From the NCBI RefSeq assembly GCF_030271535.1, contig NZ_JASCXJ010000006.1, positions 62,001 through 126,000 on the forward strand: 64,000 nucleotides of DNA, read 5' to 3'. The DNA comes from Nocardiopsis sp. ATB16-24 (GTDB lineage: Bacteria > Actinomycetota > Actinomycetes > Streptosporangiales > Streptosporangiaceae). The notes below the pieces were generated by a model. It was not told the DNA's origin. It made no database searches and saw only the letters and a program-made list of their open reading frames with translations. The position numbers and the translations under genes were made by a program. Positions 10,242 to 18,360 of this stretch are shown here, in pieces (within the stretch, counting starts at the first letter, position 1; each line of letters begins with the position of its first letter).

Positions 10242-10907
10242 CTAACTGATCCAGCTGACGTTGAACGGGTAGCGGTACAGCTCGCCCCGGTTGGCGGCCG
10301 TACCGCCCAGGATGCCGAAGACGATCGAGACGACGACGAGGGCGACCCAGGTCAGCGCGCCGATGAGGACGAAGGTCAGGACCCAGGAGATCATGTAGCC
10401 GATCAGGATCAGCAGCTGGAAGTTCAGCGCCTGTGCCGCCTGGTCACGGACGAACGGAGACTCGTCCTTCTTGATCAGGTAGATGATCAAAGGGACGAGG
10501 AAGCCGAGGAGACCACCGCCCAGGTGGGCGAACAGACCCATCTGGCGCTCGTCCGGGTTGGGCTGCCCGGTGGTGGCCGAGGAGGGGCCGCCGTAGGCGC
10601 CGGGGTGGCCGTAGCCGCCCTGCTGGTAGCCGGCCGCCTGGTAGCCACCGGTCTGGTCGTGGTACCCGGGAGGGGGCGGGTAGCCGCCGGGCTGCTGACC
10701 GTGTTGGCCGGGCGGGGGCGGATAGCCGCCCTGCTGGTAGCCGGGCTGGCCGGGCGGAGGCGGGTAGCCGCCGGGCTGCTGACCGGGTTGGCCGGGCGGG
10801 GGCGGATAGCCGCCGGGCTGGTAGCCGGGCTGGCCGCCGGAGCCCTCCTGGCCCGGCTGGGGGCCCTGACCGTAGGGGTCTTCTGATGGATTACCGGGAT
10901 AGGACAT
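10242..10907 (-). CDS. DUF4870 membrane protein with Gly/Pro/Tyr-rich N-terminus
   Basis: 221 aa. Residues 1 to about 110 are a low-complexity cytoplasmic-type region with four or five copies of a GGYPPPPGQ-like unit. After it comes a DUF4870 domain (QMGLFAHLGGGLLGFLVP..., ESPFVRDQAAQALNFQ) with three or so membrane helices. The ATG at 10907 has AAGGA upstream. The function of DUF4870 is not known. The ESPFVR-(D/H)-(Q/H)-A-(A/S)-(Q/E)-A-(L/A)-NFQ block is shared with the neighbour at 10952-12001, so the two are tandem paralogues. Confidence 0.85.
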   Translation of the reverse strand: MSYPGNPSEDPYGQGPQPGQEGSGGQPGYQPGGYPPPPGQPGQQPGGYPPPPGQPGYQQGGYPPPPGQHGQQPGGYPPPPGYHDQTGGYQAAGYQQGGYGHPGAYGGPSSATTGQPNPDERQMGLFAHLGGGLLGFLVPLIIYLIKKDESPFVRDQAAQALNFQLLILIGYMISWVLTFVLIGALTWVALVVVSIVFGILGGTAANRGELYRYPFNVSWIS

Positions 10908-10951
10908 GGCGTGTTCCTTATGTGGGGGTGGGCCGGGGACGTACTGGAGCA

Positions 10952-12001
10952 CTACTTCAGCAGCCGGATGCTCACCGGGTAGCGGTACCACGTCCCCTTG
11001 TTCGCACTGTTGGCGCCCAGGACGCCGAACACGATGGAGACGATCCAGATCAGGGCGATCAGGAGGGAACCGATCCAGGACAGTTCTGGGAAGAAGATGC
11101 CCAGTCCGATGAAGACTACCCAGGCGAAAAGGTACGGAATGAGCAGGGTGATCTGGAAGTTCGCCGCCTCCGACGCGTGGTGGCGCACGAACGGCGACTG
11201 GTTGCGCTTGGCGAAGTAGATGGCCAACGGGGGGATCCAGCCCAGGCAGGCGATCACGAAACCGGACAGGTGGGCGAGCATGGCCACCAGCGTGCCGTTG
11301 TCCCCGACCTGCTGGGGCGGGCCGTAGGCGTCCGGCTGTCCGTAGGCGCCCGGAGCACCGGGGTGAGGAGGCTGCTGTCCGTACGCGGCCTGTTGCGGCT
11401 GTTCGAATCCGGGCTGCGGCGGCTGAGGCTGCCCATAGGCCTGCTGTTGGCCGTAAGGGGGCTGCTGTCCGTACGCGGCCTGCTGTGGCTGTTCGAATCC
11501 GGGCTGCGGCTGTCCGTAGGCCTGCTGCCCGCCGTACCCGGGCCGGGGGGCGTAGGGCGGCGGGCCCTGCTCGGGGGCGTACCCCGGTTGGGCGCCGGAG
11601 GGCTGCCCGTGACCCGGCTGTTGGGGGGCATCGCCGGGAGGAGCGAAATGGGGTCGGCCGTGCTCCGGCTGCGGGGGACGCGCGTGGTCGGGCCGTTGCC
11701 CCTGATCCTGCGCGGACACGGGATGGGCCCCTGAGGGAGGAGCGTGCTCCTGCCACCCCTGGGTCTGAGCGTCGTGTCCCGGCTGTGGAGCGTACGGCGA
11801 CCGGTCGTGTTCGGGAGCATACGGTGACGGAGCCTCCTGGCCGTAGGCCGGCTGACCACCCGACTGCCGCCCTCCCCGCGGGTCGTGGTCGGGTTGTGGG
11901 GGCCGTTGCCCGTGCTCCTGCCCCTCGCTCTGCCCGCCGTCGGGCTGTCGCCCCTGGTGGGGGTCCTCCGGGGACGGGGGATTCGTCGGGGTCTCGCTCA
12001 T
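10952..12001 (-). CDS. DUF4870 membrane protein, longer paralogue
   Basis: 349 aa. About 230 residues of Gln/Pro/Gly/Tyr-rich disordered sequence contain YGQPQPGFEQPQQAAYGQQP-type repeats, the longest of which is nearly duplicated. A DUF4870 membrane domain follows (SPFVRHHASEAANFQ, several hydrophobic helices, C-terminal WYRYPVSIRLLK). It lies upstream of its shorter paralogue with 44 nt between them, so the two are probably co-transcribed. The domain function is unknown; the disordered tail suggests a scaffold or sticker role at the membrane, which is inference only. Confidence 0.83.
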   Translation of the reverse strand: MSETPTNPPSPEDPHQGRQPDGGQSEGQEHGQRPPQPDHDPRGGRQSGGQPAYGQEAPSPYAPEHDRSPYAPQPGHDAQTQGWQEHAPPSGAHPVSAQDQGQRPDHARPPQPEHGRPHFAPPGDAPQQPGHGQPSGAQPGYAPEQGPPPYAPRPGYGGQQAYGQPQPGFEQPQQAAYGQQPPYGQQQAYGQPQPPQPGFEQPQQAAYGQQPPHPGAPGAYGQPDAYGPPQQVGDNGTLVAMLAHLSGFVIACLGWIPPLAIYFAKRNQSPFVRHHASEAANFQITLLIPYLFAWVVFIGLGIFFPELSWIGSLLIALIWIVSIVFGVLGANSANKGTWYRYPVSIRLLK

Positions 12002-12127
12002 GCTCTTCCTTGGCTCCGCTGATGGGGGCGGTTCTCGTACTACCGGGCCGTACCGACGACCGCGCAGGGCCGGAGGCGGGTCCGCGGTGACGACGGCGTC
12101 GACACCGCGTGCTGGACCAGATCCTAG

Positions 12128-12144
12128 GTCCTACCGCATAGGAC
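12128..12144. promoter_or_regulatory. Small inverted repeat upstream of the DUF4870 pair
   Basis: GTCCTA-N5-TAGGAC lies in the 157-bp gap between the DUF3097 stop and the DUF4870 start (both minus strand). It could be an operator or a weak terminator; nothing in the sequence decides. Confidence 0.3.
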
Positions 12145-12158
12145 GTACGCGGTGCGGC

Positions 12159-12998
12159 TCAGGATCCGTCCGGATGCGGACCCGTGACGAAATCGATCAG
12201 TTCCTCCACCCTGCCGAGCAGGGCCGGTTCCAGATCAGCATAGGTACGGACCGAACCGAGGATCCTGCGCCATGCCTCACCGGTCCGCATCCGCCATCCC
12301 AACGCACGCACGACCCCTTCCTTCCAGGGGACGCCGTGAGGTACGTCGGGCCATTCCCGGATGCCCACGGCGCGTGGGCGTACCGCCTGCCACACGTCCA
12401 CATAGGGGTGGCCGACCACCAGCACATGATCACCGCGCACCCGTCCGGCGATCCGTGACTCCTTGGAGCCCGGGACCAGGTGGTCCACCAGGACTCCCAA
12501 CCTGCGGCCGGGGCCGGGGGAGAAGTCCGCCACGAGGGAGGGAAGGTCGTCGATTCCCTCCAGGAACTCGACCGCCACGCCCTCCACGCGCAGATCGTGG
12601 CCCCAGACCTTCTCCACCAGCTCGGCGTCGTGGGCGCCCTCCACGTAGATCCGGCTCTCCCTGGCGACGCGGGCGCGTGCGTCGGGCACCGCCACCGACC
12701 CCGAGGCGCTGCGCGGCGCCCCCCGCGGTCCGAGGACGGGACGGACCAGGGTGGCCGGTTCCCCCTCGACCAGGAACGCGGCCGGGCCGAGGTCGAACAC
12801 CCGGCGCCGACCGTGTCGGTCCTCCAGTGTCACGGTCGCCTTGTCCCAGCTCACCACGGCCCCGCAGAAGGTCTCTTCGGCGTCCTCCACGACCAGGTCC
12901 CGGGTCAAGGGCACCTCGCGTACCGCGCCCTTCCTCGGTAGTCGTCGGCCTCCGGCCAGCACATCATGGCCATAACGGTCGGTTCCCTTGCTTGCCAC
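12159..12998 (-). CDS. DUF3097 family protein, TOPRIM-like
   Basis: 279 aa, matching what I recall of a conserved actinobacterial DUF3097 protein encoded beside hrcA. A beta-rich N-terminal part ([16 protein letters not shown]) precedes a core with [18 protein letters not shown] (E120), EGIDDLP (148-153), [18 protein letters not shown] (D172) and [10 protein letters not shown]. The EG...D-x-x-x-PG layout resembles TOPRIM domains such as RNase M5, though the second acidic motif is DHL rather than DPD. The GTG at 12998 is the only start near the conserved region and has a poor ribosome site, so it could be slightly different. It is divergent from hrcA. No function is established. Confidence 0.82.
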   Translation of the reverse strand: MASKGTDRYGHDVLAGGRRLPRKGAVREVPLTRDLVVEDAEETFCGAVVSWDKATVTLEDRHGRRRVFDLGPAAFLVEGEPATLVRPVLGPRGAPRSASGSVAVPDARARVARESRIYVEGAHDAELVEKVWGHDLRVEGVAVEFLEGIDDLPSLVADFSPGPGRRLGVLVDHLVPGSKESRIAGRVRGDHVLVVGHPYVDVWQAVRPRAVGIREWPDVPHGVPWKEGVVRALGWRMRTGEAWRRILGSVRTYADLEPALLGRVEELIDFVTGPHPDGS

Positions 12999-13133
12999 GG
13001 TCGTGCAGTCTACTGGTGGAGGGGCCGGCGGACCCGGTGGTGGAGGCGTGCGCCGTGGGGTCCGATCGGGAAGGAAGGGACCGGTCGGAGGAGTTACCAC
13101 CCACGGGGAGCCGTCAGGGTTTGCGGCCGGGCG

Positions 13134-13165
13134 TAGAATTAGCACTGAGAACCATGGAGTGCCAG
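13134..13165 (+). promoter_or_regulatory. hrcA promoter -10 and CIRCE operator
   Basis: TAGAAT at 13134-13139 fits a -10 box. CIRCE follows directly: TTAGCACTG (13139-13147), nine bases, GAGTGCCAG (13157-13165), against the consensus TTAGCACTC-N9-GAGTGCTAA. The operator covers the likely transcription start and abuts the hrcA ribosome site, so HrcA should repress its own hrcA-dnaJ transcript and heat should relieve this. Confidence 0.85.
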
Positions 13166-13176
13166 GAGGTGACGAC

Positions 13177-14190
13177 TTGCTGGATGAGCGCAAGCTCGCG
13201 GTCCTGCGTGCCGTCGTCGAGGACTTCGTCAACACCAATGAACCCGTGGGTTCCAAGGCCCTGGCGGACCGGCACAAGCTCGGCGTCTCCCCGGCGACCA
13301 TTCGCAACGACATGGTCGCGTTGGAGGAGGACGGATACATCACCCAGCCGCACACCAGTGCGGGACGGGTGCCCACGGACAAGGGGTACCGGCTCTTCGT
13401 CGACAGGCTCTCCTCGGTCAAGCCCCTCTCCGCGGCGGAGCGCCGTGCGATCGAGTCCTTCCTCACCGGGGCCGTCGACCTCGACGAGATCGTCGCCCGT
13501 ACGGTGCGGCTCCTCTCACAGCTCACCCGCCAGGTCGCGATCGTCCAGTACCCCTCGCTGACCCGCTCGTCGGTCCAGCACGTGGAGCTGGTCCCCCTCG
13601 GCGGCCAACGGATCATGATGGTCGTGATCACCAACACGGGCCGCGTGGAGCAACGCGTCATCGACGGTCTGGGAGAGGTCGAGGAGACCGCCGTCAACGA
13701 CCTGCGCGGCATGCTCAATCGCGCCATCGGCGGGCTCCACCTCGGTGACGTACCCGAGGCGGTGGAGGACCTGCCCTCCCAGGTGCCGACGGAGGATCGC
13801 CAGATGGCGACGTCGGTGCTCTCCGTCCTCCTGGAGAGCCTCGTCGAACGGCACGAGGAGAAGATCGTCCTCGCGGGGACCGCCAACCTCGCCGCCGTGG
13901 ACTTCGCCGCCAGCCTTCGAGACGTCCTGGAGGCCCTGGAAGAGAACATGGTCCTCATCCGTTTGTTGGGAGAGGCGAAGGACCCGTCGATGCTCACGGT
14001 GCGCATCGGCGCGGAGAACTTCCACGAGGGTCTGCGGTCCACTTCCGTGGTCTCGGCCGACTACGGTGTGGGAAACCAGTCGCTGGCCAAGATCGGAGTG
14101 GTGGGACCCACCCGCATGGACTACCCAGGGACAATGGGAGCGGTACGCGCCGTTGCTCGGTACATCGGACAGATTTTGGCAGGACAGTAA
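13177..14190 (+). CDS. hrcA: Heat-inducible transcription repressor HrcA
   Basis: 337-aa repressor that binds CIRCE and controls chaperone genes. The winged-helix N-terminus ([37 protein letters not shown]) and the GAF-like C-terminal domain ([27 protein letters not shown]) are complete. I chose TTG at 13177, giving fMet-LDERK, because AGGAGG (13164-13169) sits 7 nt upstream and the length matches streptomycete HrcA. An in-frame GTG at 13159 lies inside the CIRCE arm and is less likely. dnaJ begins 4 nt after the stop. Confidence 0.95.
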   Translation: MLDERKLAVLRAVVEDFVNTNEPVGSKALADRHKLGVSPATIRNDMVALEEDGYITQPHTSAGRVPTDKGYRLFVDRLSSVKPLSAAERRAIESFLTGAVDLDEIVARTVRLLSQLTRQVAIVQYPSLTRSSVQHVELVPLGGQRIMMVVITNTGRVEQRVIDGLGEVEETAVNDLRGMLNRAIGGLHLGDVPEAVEDLPSQVPTEDRQMATSVLSVLLESLVERHEEKIVLAGTANLAAVDFAASLRDVLEALEENMVLIRLLGEAKDPSMLTVRIGAENFHEGLRSTSVVSADYGVGNQSLAKIGVVGPTRMDYPGTMGAVRAVARYIGQILAGQ

Positions 14191-14194
14191 CTCA

Positions 14195-15331
14195 GTGGCC
14201 AGAGACTATTACCAGGTTCTCGGGGTGCGTCGGGACGCGTCCAAGGACGAGATCAAGAAGGCCTACCGGAGGCTCGCGCGCGAGTTGCATCCGGACATCA
14301 ACCCCGATCCCGCCACCCAGGAACGCTTCAAAGAGGTGACCCAGGCCTACGAGGTCCTCTCCGACGAGAACAAGCGTCGGATGTTCGACATGGGTCAGGA
14401 TCCCTACGCCCCCGGAGGCGGCGCGGGCGGCTTCGGCGGCGCGGGCGGCTTCGCCTTCGACGACATCATGAACGCCTTCTTCGGCGGCGGCCACCCCGGC
14501 GGACGCGGTCCTCGCGAACGGGTCCGTCGCGGTCGCAGCATCAAGATCCGGGTCGAGCTGGACCTGGTGGAGACCGCCTTCGGGGTCAGCAAGGAGATCA
14601 CCTTCCCCACCGCCATCCTGTGCGAGACCTGCCAGGGGGAGGGGACGGCGGCGGGTTCGCACCGCACCACCTGCGAGATGTGCCACGGCCAGGGGGAGGT
14701 CTCCCAGGTCACCCGTTCCTTCCTCGGTCAGGTCATGACCTCCCGACCCTGTCCGCAGTGCTCGGGTCAGGGAACGGTCATCACCAACCCCTGTGGTGAC
14801 TGCGCGGGCGAGGGCCGGGTACGCGAGAAGGTCACCCGGACCGTCAAGATCCCCGCGGGTGTGGACGACGGTACCCGTATCCAGCTCGCGGGCGAGGGTG
14901 AGGTCGGCCCCAACGGCGGACCTCGCGGCGACATCATCCTGGAGATCATCCAGCGCCCGCATCCCACCTTCGAGCGCCGCGGCGACGATCTGCACTGCAC
15001 GGTGACCGTTCCCATGACGGCCGCGGCCTTGGGAGCCTCCTTCGCCTTCGACACCCTCGACGGCACCGAGAACATCGACCTGCGGCCGGGGACCAACTCC
15101 GGTCACGTCATCACCCTTCCGAACAAGGGGGTCACCCACCTGGACGGTGGGGGACGGGGCGACCTGCGCATCCGCGTCGACGTGGAGACCCCGAGCAGGC
15201 TGGACGAGGAGCAGGAGGCGCTACTGCGCAAGTTCGCCGAACTGCGTGGTGAGGATCAGAGCCCGGGCCGGTTCAGTCCCGGACACGGCGGCTTCTTCTC
15301 CAAGATCCGCGACGCCTTCGGCTCCAAGTGA
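14195..15331 (+). CDS. dnaJ: Chaperone DnaJ
   Basis: 378-aa type I Hsp40, cochaperone of DnaK. The J domain has HPD at 32-34. A G/F-rich linker (GGGAGGFGGAGG) and four zinc-binding repeats follow (CETCQGEG, CEMCHGQG, CPQCSGQG, CGDCAGEG), then the substrate-binding C-terminal domains. The GTG at 14195 gives the normal N-terminus V-A-R-D-Y-Y-Q-V-L-G. It sits directly behind hrcA as the second actinobacterial DnaJ (dnaJ2 type), not with dnaK-grpE, and should share the CIRCE control. rsmE overlaps its end by 4 nt. Confidence 0.97.
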   Translation: MARDYYQVLGVRRDASKDEIKKAYRRLARELHPDINPDPATQERFKEVTQAYEVLSDENKRRMFDMGQDPYAPGGGAGGFGGAGGFAFDDIMNAFFGGGHPGGRGPRERVRRGRSIKIRVELDLVETAFGVSKEITFPTAILCETCQGEGTAAGSHRTTCEMCHGQGEVSQVTRSFLGQVMTSRPCPQCSGQGTVITNPCGDCAGEGRVREKVTRTVKIPAGVDDGTRIQLAGEGEVGPNGGPRGDIILEIIQRPHPTFERRGDDLHCTVTVPMTAAALGASFAFDTLDGTENIDLRPGTNSGHVITLPNKGVTHLDGGGRGDLRIRVDVETPSRLDEEQEALLRKFAELRGEDQSPGRFSPGHGGFFSKIRDAFGSK

Positions 15332-16065
15332 CGCCCCCCGTCTTCCTGGTCGAGACCGACGACCTCACGGCCGACCGGGTGACGGTGGGCGGTGGTGAGG
15401 GCCGTCACGCCGCGGTGGTGCGGCGGATCCGAGAGGGCGAGACCATCGATCTCTCCGACGGCCGGGGGCTGCGTGCCCGCTGTACGGTGACCGCCGTGGC
15501 CAAGGACCACATCGTCTGCACGGTGGTGGAACGACGCAGGGAACCGCGGCCCCGTCCGCGCCTGACCGTGGTCCAGGCACTGCCCAAGGGGGACCGGGGC
15601 GAACTGGCGGTGGAGATGATGACCGAGGCCGGAGTGGACGTCATCGTGCCCTGGGCCGCGGAACGCTGTGTCACCCGATGGAAGGGCGAACGGGCGGCGA
15701 AATCCCTCGCCAAGTGGCGTGCGACCGCCCGAGAGGCGGCCAAACAGGCCCGGCGCTCCTGGCTTCCCGAAGTCACCGACCTGGCCGACCGCTCCTCGGT
15801 GGTCGCACTGCTGGCCGGCGCCGACCTGGGAGTCGTGCTGCACGAGGACTCCGAGGCTCGTCTCGGCGCCATGGAGCCGCCCTCCGGAAACGGTCAGGAG
15901 GTCGTGGTGGTGGTCGGGCCCGAGGGTGGGTTCTCCGACGCCGAGCTGGAGGCGTTCACCGAGACGGGTGCGGTCCGCGCGCTGTTGGGGCCGAACGTAC
16001 TGCGCACCTCCACCGCCGGGGTGGCCGCACTGTCGGTGCTCCAGGTCGGTACCGGCCGCTGGTAG
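15328..16065 (+). CDS. rsmE: 16S rRNA m3U1498 methyltransferase RsmE
   Basis: 245-aa SPOUT-class methyltransferase acting on U1498 of 16S rRNA. A PUA-like N-terminal part (GGGEGRHAAVVRRIREGETIDLSDG) precedes the trefoil-knot core with VVVGPEGGFSDAELEAF and LGPNVLRTSTAGVAAL, the SAM-binding signature. The GTG start overlaps the dnaJ stop (GTGA). The hrcA-dnaJ-rsmE order is widely conserved. A strong hairpin lies just after the stop. Confidence 0.95.
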   Translation: MTPPVFLVETDDLTADRVTVGGGEGRHAAVVRRIREGETIDLSDGRGLRARCTVTAVAKDHIVCTVVERRREPRPRPRLTVVQALPKGDRGELAVEMMTEAGVDVIVPWAAERCVTRWKGERAAKSLAKWRATAREAAKQARRSWLPEVTDLADRSSVVALLAGADLGVVLHEDSEARLGAMEPPSGNGQEVVVVVGPEGGFSDAELEAFTETGAVRALLGPNVLRTSTAGVAALSVLQVGTGRW

Positions 16066-16069
16066 AGTT

Positions 16070-16111
16070 CCGCGTTCCCCTCCCGCTTGCGAAGGCGGGA
16101 GGGGAACGCGG
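16070..16111. terminator. Terminator between rsmE and the convergent membrane-protein gene
   Basis: Perfect 17-bp inverted repeat (16070-16086 with 16095-16111), 8-nt loop. It begins 4 nt after the rsmE stop and ends 1 nt before the stop codon of the minus-strand gene, so it serves both directions. Confidence 0.85.
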
Positions 16112-16112
16112 T

Positions 16113-16856
16113 TCAGTTCTCGGCGCTCGCTCGGCCGTTGGTCTCGCCGCCGCCGGAGCCGCCACCGGCGGCCTCCTCCCCGCCGCCGGGGACGCCGTCG
16201 CCGTCGTCGTTCCCGTTGTCACCGGAGCCGCCGCCATCGCCTCCGCCGTCACCGGGGGCGGCGTCGTCCCCGCCACCGTCACCGCCGGGGGCGCTGCTGG
16301 GATCGTCGGTGGGCTCGCAGTCCTCCTTGGCCGATCCCTCCTTGCGCTCCTCTTCGTTGGTCGCCGTGGCGGAGGGTTCCTCCCGGGGCGATGGACACTC
16401 CGTGACGGTGTCGTCTCCCTCCTTGGAGGGGGAGTCCTCCTCCTCGTCCTCCGAGGAGGGCGAGGCCGCCGGGTCCTGCGGCTGGGACTGCTCGGGCCGG
16501 ACACCTCCGGCCTCGGCGTCGCCGGAGGGACCGGAGGAGATCACACCGCCGTCCTGGTCTTGTTCGGGGGGTGTGCCCGCGCGGTCGGCCCCCGCCGGCA
16601 CGATCTCCAGGACCTGGTCACGGACCTGGGGGCTGGAGATGACCACGGAAGCGGCGATCAGGGCGGCTCCCGCCACCGCCAACGTGGGACGTAGCCAGGG
16701 CAGGCCGAACCAGAACGATCCGCGGCTGTTCTCGGTACGCTCACGGATCAGGTTCAGTGCCTCGGGCGAGGTCGTGACCGTGTCGGCCTCGGCCTTGAGC
16801 AGCTGACGAAGCTGCTCCTCGAACGGGTCGTTCGTCGGGTTCGTCGGGGTGGTCAT
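16113..16856 (-). CDS. Single-pass membrane protein coupled to a SigE-family sigma factor
   Basis: 247 aa. Residues 1 to about 55 are cytoplasmic with an amphipathic stretch (FEEQLRQLLKAEADTV...LIRERTE). One membrane helix spans about 56-74. The outer region is acidic, then Gly/Asp-rich and repetitive to the end. The ATG overlaps the sigma-factor TGA (ATGA), so the two are translationally coupled. The layout resembles a membrane-bound regulator of the sigma factor, but no zinc anti-sigma motif (HXXXCXXC) is present. An anti-sigma role is inference from position and topology; the sequence itself is unassigned. Confidence 0.78.
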   Translation of the reverse strand: MTTPTNPTNDPFEEQLRQLLKAEADTVTTSPEALNLIRERTENSRGSFWFGLPWLRPTLAVAGAALIAASVVISSPQVRDQVLEIVPAGADRAGTPPEQDQDGGVISSGPSGDAEAGGVRPEQSQPQDPAASPSSEDEEEDSPSKEGDDTVTECPSPREEPSATATNEEERKEGSAKEDCEPTDDPSSAPGGDGGGDDAAPGDGGGDGGGSGDNGNDDGDGVPGGGEEAAGGGSGGGETNGRASAEN

Positions 16857-17443
16857 GTCGTCTGCTCCAGAACAGAGCGGAGCGCGGAGATGCCACGGGA
16901 CGTGTGGCTCTTCACGGCGCCCCGGCTGATCCCCATGGCATCCGCGATCTGTGCCTCGGACAGGTCGCCGTAGTACCGGAGCACAATGGCCTCTCGTTGG
17001 CGGGTGGGTAGTTTGCGCAGAGCGCGAATGACTGCTTCGCGCTCCAACAGGTTCAGTGCGCCGTGTTCGGCGCTGGGGGCGTCGGGCAGGGCCTTGGGTG
17101 CGTGCTTCTCCACGACCGCCCTGTGGCGAAGTACGGACCTGGCCTTGTTCACCACGGCCTGCCGGAGGTAGGACAGGGCCTTGTTCGGATCGCGTAGGCG
17201 GCGCCAGGCGCCGTGCATGGCGACGAACGAGTCCTGGACGACCTCTTCGGCGGTCGCGTGGTCGCGGACGAGCAGTGCGGCGAGCCGAACGAGTGGACGG
17301 TAGTGCTCCCGATAGAGCTCCGTCACGGCGTGGTCGGCGTCCCATCCCACCGAGAGCGGGGCCGTGGTGGCTCCGGCCACCATGGTTTCTGTCGTCACAT
17401 CAGTTCGACGCACACCCTTGTCGCGGGGTTTACGAAAGGGCAT
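16853..17443 (-). CDS. SigE-family ECF RNA polymerase sigma factor
   Basis: 196-aa extracytoplasmic-function sigma factor of the streptomycete SigE family. Region 2 (ELYREHYRPLVRLAALLV, AEEVVQDSFVAMHGAW) and region 4 (LPTRQREAIVLRYYGDLSEAQIADAMGISRGAVKSH) are intact. I chose the ATG at 17443, giving MPFRKPRDKG, with an A/G-rich AAGAAGAGG upstream; ATGs 14 codons upstream and 20 codons downstream are alternatives. The downstream membrane protein overlaps it. I could not identify a matching ECF promoter upstream, so autoregulation is undetermined. Confidence 0.88.
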   Translation of the reverse strand: MPFRKPRDKGVRRTDVTTETMVAGATTAPLSVGWDADHAVTELYREHYRPLVRLAALLVRDHATAEEVVQDSFVAMHGAWRRLRDPNKALSYLRQAVVNKARSVLRHRAVVEKHAPKALPDAPSAEHGALNLLEREAVIRALRKLPTRQREAIVLRYYGDLSEAQIADAMGISRGAVKSHTSRGISALRSVLEQTT

Positions 17444-17703
17444 ACCTCTTCTTTTCCGGGTAGACGTGCGTTTGCATCCGGACACGTGAGAACTCGGCCA
17501 GGGCTGGACGGAGCCGCCGACCTGACGCGCACGGGTGCAAAGACTATCGCGCCCGGGGTGTGGGCCAGAGCGGAACCGGCTTCCAAAAGATTACGAAAGG
17601 TCCGGCTTGGGCCCTACGCCCGTGGCGGACCTGCGGCATCATGGTCCCCGACAGCCCCGAGACGGTGACCGTCTCGGTGGTCGAGCGGACGGAAAGGTTC
17701 TCG

Positions 17704-18054
17704 ATGGCCCAGGACGACTGCCTCTTCTGCAAGATAGCGAAGGGGGAGGTGCCCGCCGAGATCGTTCGCGAGAGCGAGCGCACGGTCGCCTTTCGCGACA
17801 TCAACCCCCAGGCCCCCACGCACGTACTGGTCATTCCACGTGACCACTACCCCAACGCGGCGGAGGCGGCCGCCGCGGACGCCGGACTGCTCGACGAGAT
17901 CGTCCGGGAGGCGCACGAGGTGGCCGCTGAGGAGGGCGTCGTCGACCTCGGGTACCGGCTGGTGTTCAACACGGGAAGCGGTGCCGGTCAGACCGTCTTC
18001 CACCTGCACGGGCACGTGCTGGGCGGGCGCGGAATGGAGTGGCCCCCCGGGTAG
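17704..18054 (+). CDS. HIT family nucleotide-binding protein
   Basis: 116-aa histidine-triad protein, Hint branch, a nucleoside phosphoramidase or hydrolase. It has DCLFCKIAKGEVPAEIV at the N-terminus and the catalytic HLHGHVLGG near the C-terminus (HxHxH). The ATG at 17704 has AAAGG upstream and matches the usual HIT start; the open frame extends about 48 codons upstream with poor composition. HIT next to phoH and ybeY is a common actinobacterial arrangement. Confidence 0.93.
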   Translation: MAQDDCLFCKIAKGEVPAEIVRESERTVAFRDINPQAPTHVLVIPRDHYPNAAEAAAADAGLLDEIVREAHEVAAEEGVVDLGYRLVFNTGSGAGQTVFHLHGHVLGGRGMEWPPG

Positions 18055-18090
18055 ACGATGCTCCTGGGGACACCGTATCTCCACACCTTC

Positions 18091-18119
18091 CGAAGGCCGC
18101 GCCCCGAGCGCGGCCTTCG
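18091..18119 (+). terminator. Terminator after the HIT gene
   Basis: Perfect 11-bp stem (18091-18101 with 18109-18119) with a 7-nt loop, 36 nt after the stop. Confidence 0.75.
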
Positions 18120-18189
18120 CTCGTGGTCACCCCGGGCGGGAGAGGGATGGACGGGAGATAACGGATCGAGGGGTGCCGTGGTGCCTTGG

Positions 18190-18336
18190 TAGACTCGGGA
18201 CCGTGGGCTTCGAGGGTTCGGTGTGACCGTTGAGAACACCGGCGAGGAGTCCGACCTGGCGCCGTCGTCCCGGCGTCAGGGGACGTCCACGAGGCGTACC
18301 GATCCCCGAGCGGGCGGGCGCCGGATCGAAGGGTAG
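18190..18336 (+). promoter_or_regulatory. Putative promoter with two tiny overlapping leader frames before phoH
   Basis: TAGACT at 18190-18195 is a good -10 box. GTG at 18203 lies about where a leaderless start would fall and opens a 7-codon frame (V-G-F-E-G-S-V) ending at TGA 18224-18226. A second GTG at 18223 overlaps that stop (GTGTGA) and opens a 37-codon basic frame ending at 18336, 24 nt before phoH. The phoH ATG itself has no clear ribosome site. Translation of either frame is inference. Confidence 0.35.
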
Positions 18337-18360
18337 GGGCAGCGGCCGACAGGCCACACC

